DNA from: Pacificimonas flava
GTDB taxonomy: Bacteria > Pseudomonadota > Alphaproteobacteria > Sphingomonadales > Sphingomonadaceae
Assembly (NCBI RefSeq): GCF_000342165.1
Contig: NZ_AMRV01000003.1
Coordinates: 186,001 to 250,000, forward strand
Reading direction: 5' to 3'
Length of the DNA: 64,000 nucleotides
The notes below the pieces were generated by a model that made no database searches, was not told the DNA's origin, and saw nothing but the letters and a program-made list of their open reading frames with translations. The position numbers were made by a program, and so were the translations under genes. Shown here piece after piece: positions 7,534 to 16,449 of the stretch (within the stretch, counting starts at the first letter, position 1; the number at the start of each line of letters is the position of its first letter).

Positions 7534-8244
7534 CTATGGCGCCGTGAGGCGGGTCGTTTCATGCGACGTTCCGCGAGAGTTAAACCTCCCCCTTGTCGCC
7601 GTCTTACGTGTTGCCAGGCAAAAGTAGGCTGCGCCGAAAAGCAGATTCCGGAAGACCTCAATGTCGAACTGAAGTTCAGCTTCCTGCCAAGGTTTGAAGT
7701 CCCGATATTCACGGCTGACGCCAAAGGGCCGGTTCAGCCGCATGCCAAGATCGACGCACCAGCCCGGCCAATTTTCTGGATATTGCAGGCCCAATAGTCC
7801 CAGGCGCCCCCCTTCTGGCAGCGCGGCAGCTATTCGCTGAACAACGGCGCCATAGGCCGGCACCATCTCCAATCCGAAGGTCGAGACAACAGCCTGCAAA
7901 CGGCCGGGAAACTGATACTCTTCCACGTCACCGCATATGAGTTCCACATTTTGCAAGCTTTCGGCGGCAATCTTTTGCCGCGCACGCTCCAGCATCCCCG
8001 CCGACCAATCGACCGCCAGAACCTTCCCGGCAGGTCCGACCGCCCGCGACAGGTAAGAGAGGTTGGCGCCAGTTCCGCAGCACAGATCGACGACCACAGC
8101 GCCCGGCTGCAACTGAAGGCTTTGTACCAGCATCTTTCGGTGATGCGTCAGTCCCGCGAGACGGTACAGGATCAGCATCGCGTCGTACCTGCCGGCGTTG
8201 CCGTCGTAGAGCGTCCGCGCCTCACTCTTGCTCAGAATTGCCAT
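7534..8244 (-). CDS. Class I SAM-dependent methyltransferase (UbiE-like)
   Basis: The 236-residue protein has the Rossmann methyltransferase motifs in order: motif I VVVDLCCGTGANLSYL at about 49-64, motif II acidic LAVDWSAGML, and a motif III/IV region NVELICGDVEEYQFPG followed by VVSTFGLEMVP. It resembles UbiE/COQ5-type and orphan small-molecule methyltransferases. The ArsM-type cysteines of arsenite methyltransferases are not seen, so a metalloid substrate is not supported. It lies between dmeRF and a CDF exporter on the same strand, 33 bases after the exporter's stop, and is probably co-transcribed with it. The substrate is unknown. Confidence 0.72.
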   Translation of the reverse strand: MAILSKSEARTLYDGNAGRYDAMLILYRLAGLTHHRKMLVQSLQLQPGAVVVDLCCGTGANLSYLSRAVGPAGKVLAVDWSAGMLERARQKIAAESLQNVELICGDVEEYQFPGRLQAVVSTFGLEMVPAYGAVVQRIAAALPEGGRLGLLGLQYPENWPGWCVDLGMRLNRPFGVSREYRDFKPWQEAELQFDIEVFRNLLFGAAYFCLATRKTATRGRFNSRGTSHETTRLTAP

Positions 8245-8277
8245 AGTCGAACCTCCGGTTCAGCGGGGAAGTTACCG

Positions 8278-9204
8278 TTAGTGGTCATGGTCATCTTGAC
8301 CATGCGGCGGCGCGATCACTTCCGGTTCGCAGTCCGTTTCCATACAGGCTTCGAAGGTCGCGTGAGAAATCCGATGTGTCTCCAGGAGCATCGTCCTTGC
8401 GCGCCGCTTCAGATCCTCGAAGGCCTCCAGCGACTGGCTGACAGGAACGATGTGGGTTTCCAGCGCGCGTTCGTGTTCGCTGATGCTCCAGATGTGAACG
8501 TGGTGAACGTCCTTCACGCCGTCGGCCGATCGAAGCGCGTCGACAATCCGGTCGAACTCGATTTCGTCAGGCACAGCGCCCATCAGCAAACGAACCGTTT
8601 TCGGCAGCAGGCTTATGCCCTGATAGATCACATAGGCGGCGATGATCACCGTGATGATCAGGTCGGCGATATAAAGATCGTAGAGCAGGATGAGGGCACC
8701 GGCGGCGATGACACCCACGGACGCCAGAGCATCCGATACATTGTGCAGGAAGGCGGCCTTCATGTTCAGGCTGCCCTTGGTGCCGCGGTAGACGATCACC
8801 GCGGTCAGGACGTCGATCACGAGCGCGATCCCAGCCACCCAGATTACCGTCCCGCCTTCGATCGGCTGCGGATCTGCGTAACGGTTGACCGCTTCGACGA
8901 GCAGATAAAAGCCGATAATCAGAAGCGTGGTCAGATTGATGAGCGCCGCAACGATCTCTGCACGCGCGTAGCCGAAGGTCATCAGCTTGTCGGCGGGCCG
9001 CCGGCCAATTCGTCTGGCAACGAGGGCGAGCCCGAGCGACGCGGCATCACTAAAATTATGAAGGGCGTCGGCGATGAGGGCGAGCGAGCCGGATAATATA
9101 CCGCCTACGATCTGCGCGACCGTCAGCAGCCCGTTGAGGGCGACCGCACCAATAAGCGCCCGGTCGCTGAGGTTCTCTTCGCCGTGGCTGTGACCGGCAC
9201 TCAA
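8278..9204 (-). CDS. czcD: Cation diffusion facilitator, CzcD-like Zn/Cd/Co exporter
   Basis: This 308-residue CDF transporter has six membrane segments. The two paired metal-site motifs are SLALIADALHNFSDAASL (HxxxD in TM2) and AAFLHNVSDALASVGV (HxxxD in TM5), the signature of Zn/Cd-type CDFs. A cytoplasmic C-terminal domain follows (VKDVHHVHIWSISEHERALETHIV), and the tail is His/Asp rich (HGQDDHDH). It moves divalent cations from cytoplasm to periplasm using protons, where the neighbouring RND pump could take over. It overlaps the upstream transporter gene by four bases. The family call is certain; the zinc/cadmium/cobalt preference is from family knowledge. Confidence 0.88.
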   Translation of the reverse strand: MSAGHSHGEENLSDRALIGAVALNGLLTVAQIVGGILSGSLALIADALHNFSDAASLGLALVARRIGRRPADKLMTFGYARAEIVAALINLTTLLIIGFYLLVEAVNRYADPQPIEGGTVIWVAGIALVIDVLTAVIVYRGTKGSLNMKAAFLHNVSDALASVGVIAAGALILLYDLYIADLIITVIIAAYVIYQGISLLPKTVRLLMGAVPDEIEFDRIVDALRSADGVKDVHHVHIWSISEHERALETHIVPVSQSLEAFEDLKRRARTMLLETHRISHATFEACMETDCEPEVIAPPHGQDDHDH

Positions 9205-9818
9205 TGTTCGTCTCCCCGCTCATCGTGCACGTCGTCGTGGGCGTCGCGCAGGATCTCGATTCCGCCGTAGAGCGCGATGCAGGCGACCGCGATTCCCACG
9301 GCAAGGTCAGGCCAGTTCCAGCCGGTATTCATGACGACGAAACCGGCGATGATGATGCCGCCATTCGATACGAAATCGTTGAAGCTGAAGGTTGTGGCGG
9401 CGCGCAGGTTTACATCCTTGCCCTTCAGCCGCTTCAAGAGGAAAAGGGATGCGAGGTTGATGACCGCGGCAATCGCCGCCATCACCATCATCAGGTCGCC
9501 GCCGGGCTCGGAACCCACAATGAAGCGTCTGACGGCGTCGGCGACGACACCTGCGGAGAATATCAGCAGCATAATGCCGGAAAAACGCGCTGCGCCGCGT
9601 TTCCATTTTCGGGGCCGGCTGAGCGCCACGAGACTGAGGCCGTAGACGATGGCATCGGAGCTATTGTCGAGGCCATTGGCTATAAGGGCATTGGAGTCCG
9701 CGACCACACCCGTGGCGAAAAATCCCGCTGCAATCGCGACATTGAGAATGAGGACGATCCATAGCGTTTTTCGCGTCTGCGGACCGCTTTCTCCTGCTTG
9801 CGCCGGCGCCGTGGTCAC
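9201..9818 (-). CDS. Compact CDF-superfamily cation transporter
   Basis: About 205 residues carry five or six hydrophobic segments and CDF-like motifs SNALIANGLDNSSDAIVYGL and FSFNDFVSNGGIIIAG. In both, the usual HxxxD is replaced by D/N residues (DNSSD, NDFVSN). It has no long C-terminal cytoplasmic domain; the tail is only DAHDDVHDERGDEH. GTG at 9818 is preferred as start because it overlaps the stop of the upstream gene by four bases (GTGA); a longer frame reaches 9923 but runs inside that gene. Two relatives of this short type occur in the window, the other at 16450-17109. The substrate is probably a divalent metal, but changed site residues make this unsure. Confidence 0.72.
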   Translation of the reverse strand: MTTAPAQAGESGPQTRKTLWIVLILNVAIAAGFFATGVVADSNALIANGLDNSSDAIVYGLSLVALSRPRKWKRGAARFSGIMLLIFSAGVVADAVRRFIVGSEPGGDLMMVMAAIAAVINLASLFLLKRLKGKDVNLRAATTFSFNDFVSNGGIIIAGFVVMNTGWNWPDLAVGIAVACIALYGGIEILRDAHDDVHDERGDEH

Positions 9819-10174
9819 AGCCCGACCCAGACGCGTGCGGCCTCGTGCTGGTGCACTTCGAAGAACCGCATTTCTGCTGCCGGGAAAAAGGGGTTTGTGA
9901 GCTTCACGCCCCATTCTTCCCACGTCTTGTCACCGATAATCGCGATCCGTCCGAACTCGGCGTGATGTTCGATATCGAATTTCAGGTCGCGGGCGGCCGC
10001 TGCCGGATCCCAGCCCGAGAAATCGGGTGCCAGTTCGATGAGCATGGCGATACGGCCATCCTCCCGCACACACAGGTTTTCGAAGGCCCGTTCGAGAATA
10101 TCGTAATCACCGGACGAAAGCGTCCCGGACACCTGCAAATGGAGGTAATCCTCCTTCTCAAAGACGTCGAGCAT
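9815..10174 (-). CDS. SpoIIAA-like (STAS-fold) protein
   Basis: This 119-residue protein, beginning MLDVFEKEDYLHLQVSGTL, matches the SpoIIAA-like/DUF3478 pattern: an N-terminal strand, a central AMLIELAPDFSGWDPAAAARDL segment and GRIAIIGDKTWEEWGVKL, then a final FFEVHQHEAARVWV strand. Such proteins have a STAS-like fold and are found beside stress and ion-transport genes. The phosphorylation serine of true anti-sigma antagonists is not evident. It lies 15 bases after the czcA stop and overlaps the next CDF gene by four bases, so it belongs to the czc transcription unit. Its role there is unknown. Confidence 0.7.
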   Translation of the reverse strand: MLDVFEKEDYLHLQVSGTLSSGDYDILERAFENLCVREDGRIAMLIELAPDFSGWDPAAAARDLKFDIEHHAEFGRIAIIGDKTWEEWGVKLTNPFFPAAEMRFFEVHQHEAARVWVGL

Positions 10175-10189
10175 TCCAGTTTCCTTCCC

Positions 10190-13100
10190 TTACATGATCT
10201 CGCCAAGTTCGGCCTGTTCGTCCGGCGATGCGTTTCGGCGCAGACGATCCCGCCACTTCTGCCGCCAACTCCGCTCGTCGCCCGCAGAGGCGAGTACCAG
10301 GCGGGCGATTGCCGGCAGTACGAAGAGAGTAAGCCCGGTGGCCGTTATGAGACCGCCAATCACGACCGTGGCAAGAGGCCGCTGGACCTCGGCGCCCGTC
10401 CCGGTTGCAATCGCCATCGGCACGAAGCCCAGAGAGGCGACCAGCGCCGTCATGAGAACGGGCCTCAAACGGGCAAGTGCGCCGTCCGCAATGGCCTCGA
10501 CCAGCGGCAATCCGTCGTCCAGCCGCTGCCGGATCGCCGTCATCATGACGAGGCCGTTGAGTACTGCCACGCCGGAAAGCGCGATGAACCCGACTGCCGC
10601 CGACACCGAAAACGGCAGACCCCGCAGCGCCAGAGCGAAGACACCGCCTGCCAGGGCCATGGGAATGGCACTGAAAACGGCGAGCGCCGGCACCCAGCCG
10701 CCCAGCGCCATGAACAGGAGCAGCAGAACGAGTGCGAAGCAGATCGGCACCACGACCGCGAGCCGCTGCTTGGCCGCCTGCAGATTCTCGAACTGCCCGC
10801 CCCAGTCGAGGAAGACACCGCCGGGAAGTTTGACCTGCTGCCCCACTTTCTGCTGAGCCTCCTCGACGAAAGAACCGAGATCGCGTTCACGCACGTTCGA
10901 GGACACGATGACGAGCCGCCGGCCTTCCTCGCGGCGGACTTCAGCCAGGCCGTCCACGACCTCGAAATCAGCGAGTTCCCGAAGCGGAACGGTACTGCCG
11001 CCGGGGAGCAGGATCGGTAAAGACCCTAGCTGGTCGAAATCGTTGCGCGTTCCGTCTTCCAGTCGGACCACGACATCGAATCGGCGGTCGCCCTGAAAGA
11101 CAAGGCCTGCCGGGCGGCCGCCGAGCGCGATCGCCACCGAACGGGCAACATCTTCTGCCGTCAGACCGTAACGCGAGATCGCGGGCCGGTCGAACTGGAT
11201 ATCGAGGGTTGGAAAGCCGGTCGTCTGCTGGACCTTGACGTCTGCAGAACCGTCGATGCCGCGCAGCACACCCGCCACCTCGTTTGCCTTGACGCGCAGT
11301 TCGTCCAAATCATCGCCGTAGACTTTCACAGCCAGATCGCCGCGAACGCCCGAGATCAGCTCGTTGAAGCGGAGCTGGATTGGCTGGCTGAATTCGTAGA
11401 CGTTCCCGACGAGCCCCGTCAGGCGCTCCTCCATACGGCCAACGAGCTCATCCTTCGCCAGACCGGGGTCAGGCCATTCTTCTCTGGGTTTCAGAATGAC
11501 GTAGGCATCCGAGGAATTGGGCGGCATCGGGTCGCTTGCCACCTCGGCTGTGCCAGTGCGTGAGAAGACCAGTTCGACCTCGGGTACTTCGAGCAGCGCC
11601 GATTCGACGCGTCTCTGCATGTCGAGAGAGCGCTCAAGCGGGGTAGAGGGAATCCGCAGCGCCTGTACGGCCACATCGCGTTCGTCGAGCTGCGGCGTGA
11701 ACTCGCTGCCCAGCGTTCCGAACAGGAACGCGGCGGCCACGAACAGCGCCGTACCGATAGCAATGACAGGCCAGGGACGCTTGACCGCCCTCCGGACGGC
11801 GGGACCGTACCATGCCTTGGCGGCCCGGATGGGCTTTACCTCGGTCTCCGAAAGACGCTTCCGCAAAAGAACGGCAACCATGGCCGGGACAAAAGTGAGC
11901 GACAGGACGAAAGCAGAAGCAAGAGCGAGCATGACGGTGATCGCCATGGGCGAAAAGGTTTTACCCTCCACGCCGCTGAACGTCAGAAGCGGCGCATACA
12001 CGAGAAGAATGATAGCCTGACCGTAAACGGTCGGCTTGATCATTTCCTGCGCCGCGAGCCGCGTCTCGGTCAGCCGCTCTCCTATAGACAATAGCCGGCC
12101 CTCACTGTGTTGGCGCGAGGCCAGACGCGCCACGCTGTTTTCCACGATGATGACCGCGCCGTCGACGATGAGCCCGAAGTCGAGTGCGCCGAGGCTCATG
12201 AGATTTCCCGACACGCCCAGCCGGTTCATGCCGATCGCTGCCATTAGCATCGAAAGCGGAATGACAAGGGCGGCAATGATCGCCGCCCGGAAATTGCCGA
12301 GCATCAGAAAGAGGACGACGATGACGAGCAGCGCGCCCTCGGTAAGGTTCTTCTCGACCGTTCCAATGGTGGCATCGACGAGCGACGAGCGGTCGTAGAC
12401 CGTTTCCACCCTTACACCGGCAGGCAAGGATTTCTTGATCTCCGCCAGGCGCTCCGCCGCGTTCGCAGCGACCGCCCGCGTGTTTTCCCCGGCGCGCATG
12501 AGGACGGTACCGATGACCGCTTCCTCGCCGTTCAGAGAGCCCGCACCAGTGCGAAGATCACCGCCGATGCCGACAGCCGCGACATCGGAGACACGGATGG
12601 GCACGTTCTCGCGCGTCGCGATAACCGCGTTTTCTATATCCTCGACGCCGCCGAGACGCGCGTCCACGAGCACGAGAAGAGCTTCGCCGCCGCGATCGAC
12701 GAAATTGGCGCCCTCGGCGAGGTTCGCCCGCCCGAGCGCGTCGATGAGTTCCTGAAATGAAAGCCCGTAACCGGAAAGCGCTGCGGGATCGGGCTGCACG
12801 AGAAACTGCTTTTCATAGCCGCCAATGGAGTCGACGCCCGCCGCGCCCCTTACGGAGCGCATGAGCGGGGCAACGATCCAGTCCTGCACGGAGCGCAGGT
12901 AAGCCGCCCTCGCCACGTCGGTGGTCAGCTGCTCGCCGCTTTCTGTGAGAAAGCTGCCGTCTGGCTGCCAGCCCGCTCTCCCTGGCGTAGTCTCGGCGCC
13001 TTCCCCGTCCGGGTTCAGATATTCCACCGTGTACATGAACACTTCGCCAAGGCCGGTGGAGATTGGCCCCATGACCGGTTCGGCGCCGTCCGGAAGCGCT

Positions 13101-13519
13101 GAACCGATAGGCGCGAGCCGCTCATTCACCTGCTGGCGCGCGAAATAGATGTCGGTGCCCTCATCGAAGATGGCGGTCACCTGGCTGAACCCGTTTCGGG
13201 ATATCGAGCGGGTGAAGTCCAGACCCTCGATGCCAGCAAGGCCGGTTTCGATGGGATAGGTAACCTGTGTTTCCACCTGTGAAGGTGAAAGCGCCGGCGC
13301 CACCGTGTTGATCTGAACCTGAACATTGGTGATGTCCGGGACGGCGTCGATCGGCAAACGCGTCAGGTTGAGCGCGCCGTAGCCGGCGACGAGCAAGGTG
13401 AGTACGATGACGGCCCAGCGGAAGCGGACCGCGGCATCGAGAATGGCGCCGATCAGGCCGCCGTGATGGTGCGCCGCGGGACGCGGGGACTCTGCGGGCA
13501 TGGCGGGATCAGTGGGCAT
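10190..13519 (-). CDS. czcA: CzcA-type heavy-metal RND efflux pump
   Basis: The 1109-residue inner-membrane proton/metal antiporter belongs to the HME-RND family. The TM4 signature DFGLIVDGAVIIVEN matches the HME1 (Co/Zn/Cd) pattern DFGxxxDGAxxxxEN. Typical RND features include the PDITNVQVQI segment after TM1, two large periplasmic loops and a second cluster of membrane segments (RPVLMTALVASLGFVPMAI). Compared with canonical CzcA there is a Gly/Thr/Glu-rich insertion of about 35 residues near 165-200, inside the first porter loop. The N-terminus has a short His-rich cytoplasmic tail (PAAHHHGG). It overlaps the czcB stop by about eleven bases, and a second ATG 18 bases later is possible. Confidence 0.93.
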   Translation of the reverse strand: MPTDPAMPAESPRPAAHHHGGLIGAILDAAVRFRWAVIVLTLLVAGYGALNLTRLPIDAVPDITNVQVQINTVAPALSPSQVETQVTYPIETGLAGIEGLDFTRSISRNGFSQVTAIFDEGTDIYFARQQVNERLAPIGSALPDGAEPVMGPISTGLGEVFMYTVEYLNPDGEGAETTPGRAGWQPDGSFLTESGEQLTTDVARAAYLRSVQDWIVAPLMRSVRGAAGVDSIGGYEKQFLVQPDPAALSGYGLSFQELIDALGRANLAEGANFVDRGGEALLVLVDARLGGVEDIENAVIATRENVPIRVSDVAAVGIGGDLRTGAGSLNGEEAVIGTVLMRAGENTRAVAANAAERLAEIKKSLPAGVRVETVYDRSSLVDATIGTVEKNLTEGALLVIVVLFLMLGNFRAAIIAALVIPLSMLMAAIGMNRLGVSGNLMSLGALDFGLIVDGAVIIVENSVARLASRQHSEGRLLSIGERLTETRLAAQEMIKPTVYGQAIILLVYAPLLTFSGVEGKTFSPMAITVMLALASAFVLSLTFVPAMVAVLLRKRLSETEVKPIRAAKAWYGPAVRRAVKRPWPVIAIGTALFVAAAFLFGTLGSEFTPQLDERDVAVQALRIPSTPLERSLDMQRRVESALLEVPEVELVFSRTGTAEVASDPMPPNSSDAYVILKPREEWPDPGLAKDELVGRMEERLTGLVGNVYEFSQPIQLRFNELISGVRGDLAVKVYGDDLDELRVKANEVAGVLRGIDGSADVKVQQTTGFPTLDIQFDRPAISRYGLTAEDVARSVAIALGGRPAGLVFQGDRRFDVVVRLEDGTRNDFDQLGSLPILLPGGSTVPLRELADFEVVDGLAEVRREEGRRLVIVSSNVRERDLGSFVEEAQQKVGQQVKLPGGVFLDWGGQFENLQAAKQRLAVVVPICFALVLLLLFMALGGWVPALAVFSAIPMALAGGVFALALRGLPFSVSAAVGFIALSGVAVLNGLVMMTAIRQRLDDGLPLVEAIADGALARLRPVLMTALVASLGFVPMAIATGTGAEVQRPLATVVIGGLITATGLTLFVLPAIARLVLASAGDERSWRQKWRDRLRRNASPDEQAELGEIM

Positions 13520-14690
13520 CGCCGGTCTCTCCCTTCTCGCTCTCGGCCTTCAGCAGGAAGGCATTTTCAGCGGCAACCTCGTCGCCGGGAGAAAGACCGG
13601 AAAGGATCGCCACGCCGCCGCCGCTGCGCTGGCCGATGACCACCGGGCGCGCGGTAAAGCCGCCTTTTGTCCGCACGAAGACGTGCGCTTCGCCGCCCAG
13701 TATCTGCACCGCGTCTTCTGGAACGGTGGCGCCGCCCGCGCTGGTTTCGCCGGAGGGGCGGATCCGGACCTGCACGAAGGCGCCCGGCTGTAATTCGTCC
13801 ATGGCGCTAGACAGTTCGAGGACCGCAACGGCCGTTCGGGTTTCGGGATCGAGCGACGGCGTGACCGAGCGCACCCTTGCGGCGGCCCGCCCTCCCGAAG
13901 GAAGAGCAACACTAGCCTCGTCGCCGGGCCCAATGCGTCCCGCGGCGGCAGTCGAGAGCGAGACGTTCACCTGCAACTCCGACGGATCGACGATCCGGAA
14001 CAGCTCATCGCCCGCCGCGACATAGGAACCGAGCACGGCAGCGGCGGCTGTAATGCGTCCGGCCAGCGGCGCCGAGACGGCGATAAGACGCCCGTTTCCG
14101 GTAACGCCTGCCGCTGCCGCCGCCGCTTCTGCCCGTTCGAGTTCCGCCTGCGCGACGCCGAGGTCGGCCTTGGCCGCCTCGTAATCCTGCCGCGCCGTGA
14201 CATCGGCTTCGAACAATTGCTTCTCGCGGGTGAACGCGGCGCGGATCTGTTCCAGGCGCGCCGCGGCCGATGCCCGGCCGGCAGCGAGCGACGCCGCTTC
14301 GGGACTTTCGATCGTGGCGAGGGTTTCGCCGCGGCCGACGACGTCGCCGAGGCGCTGCCTTATTGAGCGGATGATCCCGCCGGCGCGCGCATCGACCCTG
14401 GCGCTGCCGCTGGGCGGCGCCTCGATCGTAGCCGGAACGACGATTTCGGCAGCACTGCCAGCCCGCGCTTCCGCGAGGCCAATGGACGCGGCTTCGATCT
14501 GTTCCGGCGTCATCAGCAGTTCGCCCTCGGCAGCGCCGCCTTCAGCGCGTTGGGCCTTATCTTCTTGCGGCGCTTCGGCATGCGCCTCTTCCGGCGCATC
14601 GCCGGCACTGCGCAGGTACAGGAAAATGGCAAGGGCGATCACGACCCCCAAACCGAGAATCGTGAGCCATTTGTTTTTACTAGTCATCAA
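13509..14690 (-). CDS. czcB: CzcB-type membrane fusion protein
   Basis: The 393-residue periplasmic adaptor has an N-terminal membrane anchor (WLTILGLGVVIALAIFLYL), a Glu/Ala-rich linker, and a barrel-sandwich/lipoyl domain split by an alpha-hairpin (ARLEQIRAAFTREKQLFEADVTARQDYEAAKADLGVAQAE-type coiled coil at about 150-190). Beta-barrel and membrane-proximal domains follow (SGLSPGDEVAAENAFLLK). It joins the CzcA pump to the CzcC outer-membrane channel. It overlaps czcC by four bases. The His-rich N-terminal metal-binding extension of some CzcB proteins is absent; only AEEAHAEA is seen. Confidence 0.9.
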   Translation of the reverse strand: MMTSKNKWLTILGLGVVIALAIFLYLRSAGDAPEEAHAEAPQEDKAQRAEGGAAEGELLMTPEQIEAASIGLAEARAGSAAEIVVPATIEAPPSGSARVDARAGGIIRSIRQRLGDVVGRGETLATIESPEAASLAAGRASAAARLEQIRAAFTREKQLFEADVTARQDYEAAKADLGVAQAELERAEAAAAAAGVTGNGRLIAVSAPLAGRITAAAAVLGSYVAAGDELFRIVDPSELQVNVSLSTAAAGRIGPGDEASVALPSGGRAAARVRSVTPSLDPETRTAVAVLELSSAMDELQPGAFVQVRIRPSGETSAGGATVPEDAVQILGGEAHVFVRTKGGFTARPVVIGQRSGGGVAILSGLSPGDEVAAENAFLLKAESEKGETGDAH

Positions 14691-15925
14691 TATGTCTCCT
14701 CGGTGGCCGCGAGCCTTATGAGCCGGGCGGCCGCCTGTTCGCGCTCGGCGCGGGCGGCAATGAGTGAGCGCCGCACGGCATCGCGCGTTGCGGCGGCGTC
14801 GAGAACGTCGATCAGGGTGAAACGGCCATTGCGGTAGCCGATACGCGCCAAGCGAAGCGCGTCCTCGGCCTGGGGCACCGAGCGCTCTGCCAGTGTTTCG
14901 GAGCGCGCCTCCGCGGCGCGCAGTTCAGCACGGGCACGGGCAGTATCACGGTAGAATTCGGCGCGAACCAGCTGTTCCTGTGCGGCCGCCCCTCGAACCC
15001 GCGCCTGCGCCGTCAGGATGTTCCCCTGATTTCGGTTACGGAACGGAAGGCCGATCGATGCGCTGACGACCGCTGCTTCAGCGTTCGCGCCTTCCAGCCG
15101 GCGGACCCCTGCGCTCACCGTCATGTCGGGGACGGCATAGGCCCGTTCCCTCGACACGGCCGCCTCGGCCGCGCCGCGCTGCGCTGCTGCCGTCTGGATA
15201 GCAAGAGCCGAAGAGGAGTCGATGTTCGAGGGTGCCCGCAGTTCCGGAATCTCGGCGCTGAGCATCGGCGGCGCCGTGGTCTCGCCCCATAGGCTCGCAA
15301 GGGCATAGCGCGCAGATATTGCTACAGCGCGCGCTTCGGCGAGAGCGGCCTCCGCCTCGCCGAGGGCGGCCTCGGCGCGCAAGGACCGTAGGGGCGGCTC
15401 GCGGCCCGCATCGACCAGAGCGCCGGCGATACGCGCCAGTTCCTGGGCTCTCTCCACGACGGATTCGGCAAGCGCGGCGCGCGCGGTCGCCGCTGCGGCC
15501 TCGATAAAGCGGCTCCTCACCGCCAGTGCCAGATCCGCGCGGGTCATCAGCGCCTCGAGCCGGACGGCGCCAAGCTGCTCGCGGGCGGCACGCCGGCGGG
15601 CACCGCGCTTACCGCCCAGTTCGAGCCGCTGACTGACGGCCAATGTCGCCTCGACGGACCGCAGACCTGAGAACGCGCCCGACCCCGCGACGTTTTCCAG
15701 TTCGGCTGACAATTCGGGATTGGGGGCCAGGCCCGCCTGTACGGCGGCGCCGGCAGCGGCATCGACATTGGCCTGCGCCTCCTCGAGGGCAGGTGCCAGC
15801 GCGCCGGCCCGGCTTAGCGCGCCGGCTAGCCCCAGCGGGGCGCTCTCCTGCGCGGCAGCCGGTACGCACGCCGCCGCAAGCAGCACGCCGCAAGCAGCGC
15901 GCAGCCCCATGGCTGATATTTGCAT
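14687..15925 (-). CDS. czcC: CzcC-type outer-membrane efflux protein
   Basis: The 412-residue TolC-family protein has a signal peptide ending near AAAQES, then two OEP repeats rich in Ala/Glu/Arg coiled coil (GALAPALEEAQANVDAAAG and PQAEDALRLARIGYRNGRF, the typical hairpin ends). NPELSAELENVAG and LPFRNRNQGNI are family landmarks of CzcC. It forms the outer-membrane exit duct of the CzcCBA pump. It is the first large gene after the czcI-like gene and overlaps czcB by four bases. ATG at 15925 or the in-frame ATG 15 bases on could be used. Confidence 0.88.
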   Translation of the reverse strand: MQISAMGLRAACGVLLAAACVPAAAQESAPLGLAGALSRAGALAPALEEAQANVDAAAGAAVQAGLAPNPELSAELENVAGSGAFSGLRSVEATLAVSQRLELGGKRGARRRAAREQLGAVRLEALMTRADLALAVRSRFIEAAAATARAALAESVVERAQELARIAGALVDAGREPPLRSLRAEAALGEAEAALAEARAVAISARYALASLWGETTAPPMLSAEIPELRAPSNIDSSSALAIQTAAAQRGAAEAAVSRERAYAVPDMTVSAGVRRLEGANAEAAVVSASIGLPFRNRNQGNILTAQARVRGAAAQEQLVRAEFYRDTARARAELRAAEARSETLAERSVPQAEDALRLARIGYRNGRFTLIDVLDAAATRDAVRRSLIAARAEREQAAARLIRLAATEETY

Positions 15926-15986
15926 GTAAATCTAACTCCTCGCATGACGTCCTGAGGCGCCGCGCACGCGGCACATGTCGGGGACG

Positions 15987-16364
15987 TCAGATGCGAGGGG
16001 GGCGTTTCAGACCGTCATCGTCCCGGCTATGAGGGAACGCGGGGCTACTCACCGCGAAGATGCGCGCCGGAACCGTATATTCGCTTACCGACCGGCCTTG
16101 CGAGACAGCCGGGGCGGTGTGATGGCAATGTCCGTGAATGCAGGCTTTGTCAGCGGACCGGGAATCACCGCTACCGTCTGCAGGGGCATCGGCATGGCTG
16201 GATCCCGCGGCAGCGACGACCGGTTCCTGAACGCACTCTGCAGCCTCCGCGAGGGAACCCCAGATGAGCGAAAACAGCACAGCGAGGCAAAGCAGCGCCG
16301 CAAGCCGAGATTTCGAACCAGATGTTACCTGAGAGATCATCGAGCGCGGCGTGTAGTCGCTCAC
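15987..16364 (-). CDS. czcI: CzcI-like small secreted protein with Cys/His motif
   Basis: This 125-residue protein has a hydrophobic signal segment (LAALLCLAVLFSLIWGSLAEA) and a mature part containing a Cys/His cluster, DKACIHGHCHHTAP. Small secreted proteins of this sort precede czcCBA in several metal-resistant bacteria and are called CzcI; they are thought to modulate pump expression or bind metal in the periplasm. It lies 61 bases before czcC on the same strand. The start may be GTG 16364 or ATG 16340, and neither has a strong ribosome-binding site. The name rests on position and composition, not on clear sequence identity. Confidence 0.6.
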   Translation of the reverse strand: MSDYTPRSMISQVTSGSKSRLAALLCLAVLFSLIWGSLAEAAECVQEPVVAAAGSSHADAPADGSGDSRSADKACIHGHCHHTAPAVSQGRSVSEYTVPARIFAVSSPAFPHSRDDDGLKRPPRI

Positions 16365-16370
16365 AAAAGC

Positions 16371-16410
16371 TTTGTCACGACAAAAAACTAGTCAATAACA
16401 ATATGTTATT
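16371..16410 (-). promoter_or_regulatory. Two palindromes upstream of czcI (likely operator/promoter)
   Basis: TTTGTC-AC-GACAAA (16371-16384) and AATAAC-AATAT-GTTATT (16394-16410) are perfect inverted repeats within 46 bases upstream of the czcI start, in an AT-rich patch unlike the flanking genes. They are plausible repressor or response-regulator sites for czcICBA. No cognate regulator gene lies alongside in this window. Confidence 0.45.
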
Positions 16411-16449
16411 ATGTATCACAGCGACATGGCCGGAGGATCTCCATGAAAA

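Noticed and set aside
7534-8244. Arsenite methyltransferase (ArsM)
   Set aside because: The conserved arsenic-binding cysteines are not present; only generic SAM motifs are seen.
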